From: Apostichopus japonicus
Taxonomy: Eukaryota > Echinodermata > Holothuroidea > Aspidochirotida > Stichopodidae
DNA: 64,000 bases
NCBI RefSeq assembly: GCF_037975245.1
Contig: NC_092565.1
Location: 18,705,999-18,769,998 of the forward strand
Direction of reading: 5' to 3'
Shown: one piece after another, positions 25,035 through 36,800 of the stretch
Layout of the letters: each line of letters opens with the position of its first letter
How positions within the stretch are numbered: the first letter of the stretch is position 1
Notes under the pieces: model-generated
What the model saw: the letters and a program-made list of their open reading frames with translations, nothing else
Databases searched by the model: none
Told to the model about the DNA's origin: nothing
Position numbers and translations under genes: made by a program

Positions 25035-26765
25035 ATGTCAAGAGCTCTGTTGGGATTCCTGGTCTTAGTTACCTGTGGTAAAATTGATAATATATGGAAT
25101 TAGTAGTTGCTAAGGCTGGTATATAGAGAGTTTCAAGCTTTAGTACTTAGAAAATTTTCCGACTAGAGGTTTCCTTATTATTATGCAGTGGAAAGGTCAT
25201 AGAAAGGTTGATAATCCAACTAGATATCAAGTGGTTTTACAGCTTGCCACTATATATGCAGTAAACTGTACAAAGTAGAACTTTGGAAAGTTTGAAAGGT
25301 TCAAGGAAAAGAACCACCATTGCAAAGCTACACTGTTGTTGCAGGGATTACAGCATTAAGCCCTGGCGGTTGTTTGTTATTCACATATATATCCTGTGGA
25401 TTTTTTGCTTGTTTTTTGCTTCATTTATTATTTTATTAGAGTTGCATTTTATAGTTATTTCTTTCTAGATGCCATTGTTGATAAGATATGATGTAACCCT
25501 GACCTATTTCATTGTTGAGAGATAAATACTCTGGGCTTGACTGGGTTTGGAAAACAGGTCATGATAAATGATGCTATATGCATTTGCTTAAATATATCAT
25601 TTTTACTTGTTATCATTAAAATGGTCAAGTGGAGAACAATTTCACCTTTGCCCCTATATTCATTCGAGTATAAAGCTGTAGCGTGGGTTTTTTTGGTCAC
25701 CAGTTTCCTGCCACTTGGAGGGGTTTAAGGAAATAGGGTACCCCTTCAGTTTTGGTAAAATTGAGGGTGTTTATATGCTAAATGGAGTGTACACTCTGTT
25801 ATGTTGAAGAAAGTTGCTTACATCGTATCCTAAATGCATGTTGTATTTACGAACTGAACACTTTTTGTTGTTGTAATGTTCTGTCTATTAGTTGCGGGGA
25901 AGGGGGGGGGGAGGGAGGCCTCAGTCCACCTTGATTTTACTTGGGAGAAAATGCTAAAGCTCCTCTAGAAGTACTGTATATGTGGTTGAGCCTGTGGCTT
26001 AAAGCCTACTCTTTGGTTTGGGTTTTACACCCAGTTTGGTGGAGCTGTTCCAGTAGGCGAGTTTTCTGAATATATCAATACATCGCATTAAAGTTCTGTT
26101 TTCCCCACAAAGAATATTGTGCTACATAATTTACAAAAAGACACATCGATTTTCATTTCCGCAAAAGTCAGTTGCAGTGAGTAGAATTTGCCGCAAGCAC
26201 GATGTTAAACTACAGTCTTGACAAATATATCCGTGTCAATGAAACACATACAGTACATACATACATATTAGACCCTTATATACACTGCTACATCAAGATC
26301 GTAGCGCTTTACAAAAAGAAAGCTAAATCTTAGAATATAGATAAGTTTTCAAAGCTTTCTTGAAAATTGGACAAAGAACAAGAACTCCTAATGCTAACAG
26401 GTAGGCTATTCCACATGCATGGGACAAAAAAAAAAAAGATTTGCCCTCTGCTGACTTGAGGGTCCTGATGGTACTCCCCAATTTCTCTGCCTTTTCAAAT
26501 CTACCGTGATCACTATGTTTTGGGGAGACTACTTTAATAAACCCATCTGACATTGAAAGATGAGAGACCAATGTATAGTATTCTTCATTGGTTTAGTCCT
26601 TGCCCAGATAATTGATTGAAAGTGTCTGCATAATCTCTTTTTTATCCAGGATTTAAGTCACTTATCTCTGATAAGGAATTTAAAAGGAGATTAAAGCTTG
26701 CTGAAGCTATTGCTAAAGGACGAGTTTCCAAAGTTGTTTTACAAGGCCGGTCTACTTTAATTTGA
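25035..26765 (+). CDS. Tentative two-exon gene for a 52-residue secreted peptide
   Basis: Exon 1 (25035-25077) would encode MSRALLGFLVLVTC, a good signal-peptide core, ending at GTAAAA in phase 1. Exon 2 (26650-26765), after a strong acceptor (TCTTTTTTATCCAG), is in phase and open to a TGA. The predicted mature part is cationic (about 10 K/R against 3 D/E) and has a KRR site followed by LKLAEAIAK-GR and VSKVVLQ-GR, which could be read as amidated-peptide processing sites. Against this: exon 1 is itself preceded by a good acceptor (TTTTTTTGCTCCAG at about 24990-25004) and the frame is open upstream of the ATG (PAPAVDE), so these may be the last exons of a longer gene. No family is recognised. 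The ATG lies 422 bp from the oppositely oriented clarin gene B start. Confidence 0.3.
25078..26240. other. Intron or intergenic DNA, nothing recognised
   Basis: AT-rich DNA with a G run at 25899-25911. The two overlapping open frames at 25509-25728 are on opposite strands and match nothing known to me. Confidence 0.4.
26250..26575 (-). mobile_element. LINE 3' end: frameshifted ORF2 C-terminus
   Basis: On the minus strand the conceptual protein contains GRFEKAEKLGSTIRTLKSAEG, then, after a shift at a poly-A/T run, PCMWNSLP, then after another shift FKKALKTYLYSKI and stop. The WNSLP...FK..LKTYL layout is the usual C-terminus of non-LTR retrotransposon ORF2 proteins. The 3' tail contains TAAAGCGCTACGATCTTG and TATATAAGGGTC, like LINE/SINE tails. 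It is unrelated in sequence to the LINE at 27500-29640. Confidence 0.65.
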
Positions 26766-27499
26766 ATATTATAGATATATATATATAAAGTGTATGGATT
26801 TCAAGTTAACAATATGGTATTTAATATTTTGAGTCAAAATGTAAGCGTTAAAAAAACTTGATTCTGATTTTCTTTTTTACTGGCACAGTACATAGTATCT
26901 ATTCTTGGCTGTAAGTGTGTATTTAGTACACTGTAAAGTAGAAAGATTAAGATTTTTCCCCTACCTGCGAAGTGTATCATGGATTATTTTCCCCGGCACA
27001 TAAGTTGTGTCAACTGCATCCTTTCCTCTGTACAATTGAACTTATTGTGTCAGTGATGTCCAAAGTAAATTCTCTCAATCCCGCACACAGTTTTGCTGAG
27101 TTCGAAGTTCAATGGTCGTTAAAAAAATTCCCACTGCCACCGCTTATACCCGTAGATAGGACCTTTTTTTGCTTGTTTACTTTCATTGGAATTCTAATAT
27201 ATTTGTTTACATACTGTCCAGGCCATAAATGCCATCTCACAAATTACCACGACTATTTACTCTAGGGCATGAAATTGCCAAAGTTTTTCTTCTTTTTGTT
27301 TTTAATTTGTTTTTCTATTTTATTGGGCAATTACAGTAAGTTACCTTCTTTGACCTTCTCGGCTCAAGTCCTCCAATTTTTGGTAACTTGCATAAACTCT
27401 TTGGACACAGGCAAAGAGAAGAGTGGGCTGAAGATTAAACATAACTCCTGGTGTGCAGATTGGTACTAAATTTAATTAATATGTAATGTTTAATACGGA

Positions 27500-29640
27500 A
27501 GAATTTGAATTTATTGTCCACAATCGGAAATTTCGCTTACACAGGTCATAAACGAAAAAAGAAAAAATAGAAAAGTAATAGTATAAGTATTAAAAGACTG
27601 CGATACACATACAGTAATACAACAAATATACAGCAAGTACTACACATAAGAAACTTATCTTCTCACTTGTGAATTAAATATATGGATAGAGTTAGGCACA
27701 AATGAGTATCTGTAGTGGCCCCTAAGTGTACGTGGTGGGCATAAACCCAGTCCAGAGCGGTTGTAATTATAGTGCTGAAACAAAGGGTTTGTTGGGTCTT
27801 GCATGATATGTTTCAATTTATTGCAGACCCTCTCATGGTACAAGTACTCTAACGATGGTAATTGAGCACCGATTACACGCTGAGCAACTTTCCTAGATTG
27901 CTCAAGCATCTTCACATCAATTTTTTTACCATTGGCAAAGTAACAAATTATGTTATACATCGAAACTCTATGAATGAGGGATTTATAGAACAAGGTCATG
28001 ATTGTTTTATCCACTCTGGGGTTCTTCAATTTTCTCAAGAAATACAGCCTCTGATTTGCTTTCTTATGGACAATTGTGGTATTACTAGACCAGTCAATTT
28101 TGTTACTCAGCATGGTTCCTATGTACTTATATTTATCTACTTGTTCTACTTGTTCCCCATGAACATAGATGGGGGCGTGAGTTACTGGCTTGCGACGGAA
28201 ATCTATAATCAGCTCCTTAGTTTTGGACACATTAAGTTGTAACAAATGATCATCGCACCACTGGACAAACCTTGCAATCATGGTGGGGTATGATTCAATG
28301 TCATCTGACAGGTAACCAGTAATGACAGTATCATCCGCATATTTGATGACGCTACAATCACTGGTGATACTCTGACAGTTGCTGGTATACAGGGAAAAAA
28401 GCCAGGGGGGGGGGAGGACACAGCCCTGAGGCTCACCTACACTTAAAATCATATCCCCTGAGTAGATATCGCCTACCTTCACCCTCTGAGGTCTATATCT
28501 AAGGAAGTCATGAATCCATAGGGTAATTCCATGGGATACACCGTATGGGATAAATTTAGCTGTAAGTAAGTGTGCGACAATTGTGTTGAATTCCCTAGAA
28601 AAGTCTATAAAAGTAGATCTCGCATACTGTCTATCTTTATCTAAATTAGAGTAAACTTTGTGAAGATATGTCAACACCGAATCATCACTCACCCTCCCTG
28701 CCCGATAAGCAAACTGCTTGGGGTCAATGAACTGTTCTGTAATACTGAGAAGGCGATTCATTATAAGTCTTTCGAAAGATTTCATGACGTTACAGGTAAG
28801 TGAGACGGATCGAAAATCATTAGGCTCAGTTGCATTCTTTTTCTTGGGGACGGGTATTACTAATGACGTTTTCCACAGTCGTGGAATTGAGCCGTTGTCT
28901 AAAGAACGTTGAAAGAGTTTTGTGAAAATCCCGGCCAGTTCAGTTTTGCAGAGTTTAAGGATCTTATTGCATAAACCGTCAGGGCCTTGGGCTTTGTTGG
29001 CTTTCAATGATCCAAACACTACCCTAACTTCATGTTCAGTAAAGCAAATCTCATTGTTGAACCCATTTTCCATTAATTCACTTATCAACCCACTCGTAAC
29101 TACATTGTTCTCAGTTGTAAAGTCCTTTTCGAATCTACTATAAAATACATTCCACGAAAGTTTGTGTGACTTCTGACTTGTGGGTCACCGACTTCTGTTT
29201 GTAACCAGTCAGCGTGTGCATCGTTTTCCATGCACCAGCAGAATTATTTTCAGCAAAGTTTCTTTCTAATTTGTCTCTGTATGTTTGTTTACATTCTTCG
29301 ACATTCTTTTGTTTTTTCTTCGACTTTCTTTCTTTCTTTTGTGTACATTCTTCGTTTGATGCACTTCTGTACCTCTTTCACCCTCGTTTTGTTCACTTCC
29401 ATTGGAGCTTCATTCTTTTCGTTAAGTAAATCTCTAAGTTCCTTTGTGAACCACGGCTTATTATTCGGATAGGTCTTGTAGGTCTGAAGAGGGATGATTG
29501 TGTCGACACAGAAGCTAATATAGCTAGTGACAATGTCCGTCGCCTCGTCAAGTGAATTAGCTGATGAGAACAATAGATCCCAGTTCATCTGTTGCTGTCT
29601 CCGTCCAAGCGTACCGTTGCTTAGTAACCGGTCAACTTCT
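27500..29640 (-). mobile_element. 5'-truncated non-LTR retrotransposon (CR1/L2-Jockey type)
   Basis: The minus-strand reverse transcriptase frame 29088-27655 (477 residues from the first Met) shows, in order: KAQGPDG (residues 33-38), the AYRAGR block (about 127-132), motif A as FIDFS (about 160-164), GEPQGCVL (218-225), catalytic YADD (250-253), then LNVSKTKELIIDFRR and a conserved C-terminal region ending SFVPNSI. Upstream pieces of the same polyprotein are in other frames: 29588-29289 (NKPWFTKELRDLL) and about 29290-29150 (YRDKLERNFAENN, AWKTMHTLTGYK), so at least two frameshifts exist. The endonuclease domain is absent. SFSREF replaces the usual SSAF, and a G9 run (28406-28416) turns the usual SPLLF into PPPWLF. 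The copy is dead. Confidence 0.85.
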
Positions 29641-29649
29641 TTTCAGCTT

Positions 29650-31774
29650 CTGATGTAAAGTAAAGAGATTATACCTTTAGTATGGATGGAGAGAGATGAT
29701 GGTGATATATCCATTCAATTTTAATGGAAATGGCCACAGCTTTAAGACTGCTTATTTCGTTGACTTGGCCACAGTCTGGTTGTAATCCATTACATCATTC
29801 AATGAAAATTGCACCAGATGTAGTAAGGCATACATGTATAAAAGTTTGTAAATAAAAAATTGAAAGATTTCAAAGCCAGGTGTTTCCAGGACACATTTTC
29901 AGTTATTGGATGAAAAAGTTGTAAATAAGGTTTTGATGTAATGGTTGTAATTACATACAGTAGATTTATGATATTGCAGACAAAGCTACTGTACCAGTAA
30001 TATATATGCTATTTGATTAACGACATATGCACACCCTCGTTGTTATTGACACACGTTTGTTATCTATTTAACTGAATATAATTATAGAGGCATATAATTT
30101 ATTTTTTATACACAGTACCTGCACATATCTACCATTGAGCCTGTAAGATGTCAACCACGCTTAGTGCTTACATGCAGTAGTATCATTAGTATACATGTAC
30201 AGTCGAATAGATTACAGTTCAGCTTTAATGGTTAAGAAACGTCACAGTAAATTGTGGGGTGGCATTCCATGATACTGTATTTCTTGAAATGGATATGACA
30301 TTCTCTGATTTAACTATTTCATACTGAACATTGTTTGACTACAGTTCAGTTGCTGAATAACTTTGTTAAGGTCATCAATATTGACCTCAAGTTTTAGCAT
30401 GCTTAAAACAATTGTTAAAGTTTTTTTTCCCTAAACATTTATGTATATTACAAAAATAAATTTTGAAAAGTACTTTCTTGGTGTCTCTAAATCTCCGAAG
30501 TTATTTCCAGTGGTTGAGAGGAGTGGTAAGTTATAGACGATTCAATGTCTCAGTGAGTGACCATTATTTGACTTTCTAGCATATTTTGGGTCAAGTTCGA
30601 TGTCCTTCAAGATGAAAGTCCTACAGCTGCCCAAATGGCTTTTACTGTCACCTGCATACACCTACATACATGATACATGTCACCTACTGTAGGATGCATG
30701 TCACCTAGGTTACATAATCAGCCATTTGATGCATTAGTCTGAAATAGAGATTTACTTGCGGTGAATGTAAATTGACACTGGAAACTGCTGTTAATGGTTG
30801 TATGACATATTTTTCATTGATGAAGGAAAGTGTTTGCCACACAGGATTGATATATCCTGAAAGATGCCCCATCCATTACACTGATAGTTTGTTAACTACC
30901 TGCAAAAAAGTACTAAATTTTAATTTGTTTTTCTTGCTCTATTGGCATTGTTAAAGTCAAAGATTAAAAAATAATAACATGGTAGTATTATTTACTGTTG
31001 CATACTTTGCAAAATTTAATCAGGTATTAGCAATTTTAACTTTTTAAACGTATATGTATCTCCCCGCATAATTTTTGTCACTGAGATGACTGCAGTGAGT
31101 GGATAACATTTCTTCTATAATGGAGGTAAACACCCAGCTCATTACTAAAGTCATCTCCACCATGGATTGCCAAGTCTGGAAGGAGAATTGTGGTTGATCC
31201 CATAATAAAACATTAAATGAAAATAATATCTAGAACGTTAATGCTTAATGAATTGAAACATCGAGAAGATTCGATGATATCTAAAAATTATTTCTATATA
31301 TCGTCAATTTGTCTTTGAAGAAGATCCTTCAAGGATTGAAATATTAGGCCCTCTAACTTTAATTAAAAATTAGTGGAAAGACAGAAAGTTTATGCTTGAG
31401 TTAACCAAAATGTCTCCTCAATATTGTGTGCATTTGATTGTGTTAAGGGGAGGAGAGGGGGCATGTAAATGATTTTAAGTTTTTAACCCCCATCCTCACC
31501 CGCTATCCTCCCCCCCTCCCCCAACATTCACCCAAACATACATATAAACAGTACATAGATTATTCTCTTAACCCAATCCTTGTCAGAAAATCTTTTGAAG
31601 TTTTACTCAACCTGCCAAGATTTCACAGAATTAAAGCTATAAACACATAACCGTGTACTGTACACGGTTCAAACATATAATAATACGGTTGAATTGAAAT
31701 TGAATTTGACACAATTTTTGTAAATTTTCACAGTGAACTCTAATCAGTTTCTGATGATTGACATTTTATTTCAG
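29650..31774. other. Intergenic or BRD8 5' region
   Basis: AT-rich DNA with no recognisable protein. The BRD8 promoter and any 5' non-coding or short coding first exon should lie here or within the LINE flank, but no exon could be identified by eye. Confidence 0.45.
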
Positions 31775-33801
31775 ATGGCTGTGAAAACACCCCCCTGTCA
31801 AGAGTGGTCCATCCGCGAGAAGCTGTGCCTGGCATCAGCTGTCATGCGAAGTGGTGACCAGAACTGGTGAGTTTTAATCCTAAAATATAAATGTGATGCT
31901 TTGAGCAAGTTGTCACAAAACAGGAAACTTTTCAGTCTGCTGTGATTCTTCATCTCTAAAATGTACACTTGTGATACTTTGAAAGGGATGTCTGTCACAA
32001 AACAGAAAACTATTCATTCTCCAGTGGTATTCATTCTCCAGTGGTGCTCAGTTGTTAGATAAAAGTTAAAAGATATATACAAACTGATTGAATTATTAGA
32101 ACTTATAACATTTTAGGCCTGCTCTGAGAAGCCAATATTATTATCCAGTAAGCCCTTAAAGGAGCGTTCCAGAGATTAAGCATATTTTAATGGTGTGTAT
32201 ATATCTTAAAAACCACAATAGCTATATGTATAGAAACACTTTTGGCAATCAGAGGTTTCTTTTATCGTTATTGGACTACAGGTATGTCACACTGTACCAT
32301 GACTGAAATTCTGCCTCAAGTCATCCTGTAATTGAGATGCAGCGAATCCTCAATGTAGTTATACTCCAAAGTCAGAGAGCTCAAACTGAGAGTCAAGACT
32401 ACCTAGTACTATTAGAGTACTATAAAGGCATACAGTATACAATGCATGATACTACACTGTTGTAATTTACATTCTATGCATGCATAGAAGATTAATTCTG
32501 TTGGTATCCAGATTACTGTACATCTATCTCCTCCCTCCCCTCTCCCCCTAACCCATCCAATTCCACATGTGGTGTTGAACTGACCCTTTGACATAGATAT
32601 TTTAAGTCCAGATCAGAATTAGGTATGTAAACATATCAATTAATAATGGCCATCTTGGATATTTGCGTTTGTTTCCTTTCCTCAGGATGTCTGTAAGTCG
32701 AGCCATCAAGCCATTTCCAGAACCGGGTAGACCCTCTGATTGGAATACACCTAAGGTAACTATCAAAATGGTCCATGTATTACCTAATGTTATATCAATT
32801 ATTTTGATTACTTCTACTATTTGTTATTTACATTTTGGTTATAGATAGGGTAACAACAGAGCTTCTTAGTAGTCCAGTGTCTTGTTTTTGTTTTAGGGGG
32901 GGGGGTTGGGATAAGGGGAGTGAGAGACAGTGAGGAGATGACTGGTGTAACCTTCCATTTAAAGATTGTTGGCCTTCCCTTATGAAAGTGCAACATTTAT
33001 TTGAGACAGTGGGTGGGAAAGATATGATAAACTCCTCCTTTCTACCTAGTAATCTCTTTGCTGACCGTTGCACAGATACCTCTGTTCCAATCAGCATACG
33101 GTGCAAACCGTATAACAACCCAACGTAGTGTAGATGTTCAATAGTGTACCATTGTTCTGCTGACCCATCCTTGGGTTATTAACCCGGGCCGGTCATCCCC
33201 TAGGCCCCCAAATCCTCCATTAACAAAACAAAACACACTAAAACAATGAAGACTTGCAACTTCTTGGAAACTGGGCAAGTGTTGCACTTTGGACACTGCT
33301 TTTATTCCTGCTCCTGTCTCCCCCCGGGCACCCCCCCTCCCCCCTCATCTCCAATTAGTTTGACAAATTGAGTATCATTTCAAGCAATGAAGAAAAAGTT
33401 GACACATTTGGAAAACATCCAAAAGTCTTTTGTCCATGATTACTAAAAATGATATGAAAAATTATCTAGACAAGGAATTGTTGTAGAATAGAATGGAATC
33501 AATATAAAAGTATTCCACATTTAATGTTCATTTGATGTACAACAAACAATACATGGGCATCTTAAATTGACCATTCGATGAAATATTTCGGGTGATATTC
33601 TGTATCTCTCTTAAAATAGTGAATGAACTCAAATGGCTGAATTTAGATTTCCCTTTTGCAGATGTTTAGGATTTTGGGAATTTAATTTTAACCTATCATC
33701 TTTTGAACTTTCCCCTTCTTTAAATTTTTTTTTTTAAATTTGTTTCTACAGAATTGCGCGATACAGTATTCATCTATGCTGAATGAAGTGGATACCCCAA
33801 A
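31775..33801 (+). CDS. BRD8 exons 1-3: SANT/Myb-like module
   Basis: The exons encode WSIREKLCLASAVM-SGDQNW / SVSRAIKPFPEPGRPSDW / NCAIQYSSML. Tryptophans at the start, end of helix 2 and in SDW match the BRD8 N-terminus almost residue for residue. The exon 1-2 junction splits the Trp codon (TG|G), and exon 3 ends in a split codon (AA|G). Confidence 0.88.
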
Positions 33802-36800
33802 GTAAGATACTTCCGGTCTTTATTTGTCATTCTAAGGTATTATTTTAGGGAGAAAATGAAAAGCAGAAAGAAAAAAAATTGACTACATGAGTGAGGGAGG
33901 GAAGTTGCAAGGTTGAGGAAAGAAATTGGGGATGGATGAAATTTGTTGACTAGATTTATTGATATCAGGAAATTAACCAGATGCATATTGAAGCTAGAAA
34001 ATTTAATTGTGTTGTATCATATTTTGTACATGTTGATGGAGAGATTTTCAGTTTTCAATGAAAAATTTGAGCAAAGTAGTAACATATTTTGTATTTGTGG
34101 CAGACATCAAGAGTCAGGTTGGGCTTTTGGGGATAAATATGTCACCAGGCCCACTTTATAGGACTCCCCATGTATCCCATGTTTTCTCAGCCATCTTCAT
34201 CTTTCTGTTGCCCCCAAATTGACCCTGAGCTGAACTGTAGGCTCACGAAGCCCCCCCCCCTCTTGTCAGACCTGGGGTGGGAGTAGATGTCCATCATCCC
34301 TATCAAATATAAGACACAGGTCAAGAGTTGCATTTGCTTCTCTTATTCATGAAACTATGATCATGACTTTCTTCTACAGGCGTAAGAGGTCTGGTGACAA
34401 AGGGGACGTGGTGGAGACGCCCGGCGACCTCATCGTTAAGAAGATGACCTTTGACCGAGTGGAAGAGCTGAAGCAGATGTTAGCTGACGACCGAAAGAAG
34501 TTCAAACTCTTGAGAGATGAAATCGAGCTGATCGAAAGTGGAGCCCTGGATGAAAAACTTCCGGAAATTTTACAGGATATTAAAGAGTGAGTGGTTTCAA
34601 TGACATCAGTGCATGTCTGATGATTCAAAGTAGGTTTTGTGTTGATTTTGATCAACATTTGTTACTTCTTTTGATATTTTTTATTTGATTTTTTTATGTT
34701 TAATACTTGATTTTTTTTTATTTGGATAATTTGGATAAACATTTGATACTTCTTCAAATTAAATTGTCACAACAAGGCAATTCTGTATCTTGACTAGTCA
34801 AGTGTCATTTCAAGAAATAATTTTTTTTTTAGAATTTTAAAAATTTCTGATATAATTTTTTGCATGAACTCAATAAAGCTATACAAACATGTACCTGTCT
34901 TGGTGATGTAAGGTTTGAAGCAGTATCGAATGAATTCATTGCTCGCTGAGTAATGTCCTATTGGTGAAAAATGTAGGATGAGTGTCTTTATGTGATCAAA
35001 TGTTATCTGTAGATGTGAAATTAGCCCACGTAGGAAATATTGATAGGCCAGGAAGAAAATACATGGATAACTTCGAAAAGAAATATGGCCACTAGAAAAG
35101 GGCAAATGCAATAGGGGAAACATATATCAATCTTTAAGAACACTATGTGAAGAAAACAAAGGCGTGTAAAAGAAAAGTACCAAAGCCATGTACAAAACAC
35201 AGTGCATGCTATGTAGAATAATACAAAGTGCATGTCATGTACAAAACACAGTGCATGCTATGTAAAAAAATACAAAGTGCATGCCATGTAAAAAAATACA
35301 AAGTGCATGTCATGTAGAAAATACAAATTGCATGCCATGTAGAAAAATACAAAGTGCATGCCATGTAGAAAATACAAATTGCATGCCATGTAGAAAAATA
35401 CAAAGGGCATGCCATGTAGAAAAATACAAAGTGCATGCCATGTAGAAAAATACAAAGTGCATGTCATGTAGAAAATACAAATTGCATGCCATGTAGAATA
35501 TACAAAGGCTATAAATTAACTCCACTGTCCGTAATAAATCAAAAACAAAGGTTAAATAGGAAACTACAAAAGCCGTGTATGAAATTAGCAAAAGCAGTTT
35601 TGAAGAACATGAAAGGCAGATAATTTAGAATAAATACAAAGGGTTATGAATAAGAACAATACAAAGGTTAGTGTGGAAAGGCTACATACTGTCGGAGATT
35701 ACAAAAAGCTCCCCCCTCCCCCCCCCAAAAAAAAAAATAAGAATAAAAAGGACATATAGAAAGTCACACTTGCCATGCTTAGACTTTAATTTTGGAAAAT
35801 ATAAATATGATTATTTAAATGTTAAATCATTAATTTTGTTTGCAGAAAGAAAAGACAGGCCGAAGAACAAAAGTTGGCAGAAGAAGCTGCCGCAGCTGAA
35901 CTTTTAGGTGGGTCAAAGGTCACCATCAGTATTGATTTGGTGCACTAGATATTCATCACATTTAATTAACATTTCTATCTTTATTCTTTTTTTTTTTACA
36001 ATTTCCCATATTCTGTTTTGCAAAAGTGGCAGTTTTCCTGTAACAGCTTCCACATATACTGTACATGTTAGTATGTATCAGAATGGCACTTCTTTCTCTT
36101 GGACTCCCTCCCTCTCAGTCATAATCGCTGCATGTTGGATTGCCTTTAAATGAAACAGGATCCTTTTGTTAATACACAGAACTTACTTATGCAAAGTTGT
36201 ATGGCTTCTGATTTAAACTATTTTTGTAAAGAAACGGCTTAATAGGGATGGTTCATCGTCAAGGCTGAAAAGCTTTATAGTATGTCTAGCATATAGCATC
36301 TGTTTTCTTTTGGTCACTGCTTTCAGTCCTTTTCTATATCAAACTCTCTTGTCTGGTTTTTGCTTTTCTTTTTTTTTACAGTTTAACTGTGCTTTTGTTT
36401 ACAGACTTAGTACTGTGTTAGAGCCAGCTAAGATTTTGTTTAATTTCCTTTGTATCATCGATCACATGCCATTCAGTTCTTTCGGAGACAGCTTGAAGTT
36501 TGTCAGTCATCTTGGTAAATTGTGATAATTGTTTGTTTTATTTGCTGCTAAACGGTTAGAATTTGTCATTTTTTTGTACAAATTGCAGCAAAGAAAGAAG
36601 AACAGAAGAAGTTGCCGATTGTGAGAAAAATTCCACGACAAACAGAGGCAGAGACAAAGGATGCGGGAGTTTCTTCACCTCTTGAACAGAAGGCAAGTGT
36701 AAATATTGTTACAGCATTTTGAGGTATTAAAAAGATATGTAAAAGTAAGTTGGCCTGACGTTTCGATCCTAGCAGGATCTTCTTCAAAGGCTAAATGACA

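Noticed and set aside
35209-35591. Several overlapping minus-strand open frames rich in HFVFFYMAC
   Set aside because: They read a 25/26-bp minisatellite; no gene-like composition, and the frames change with unit length.
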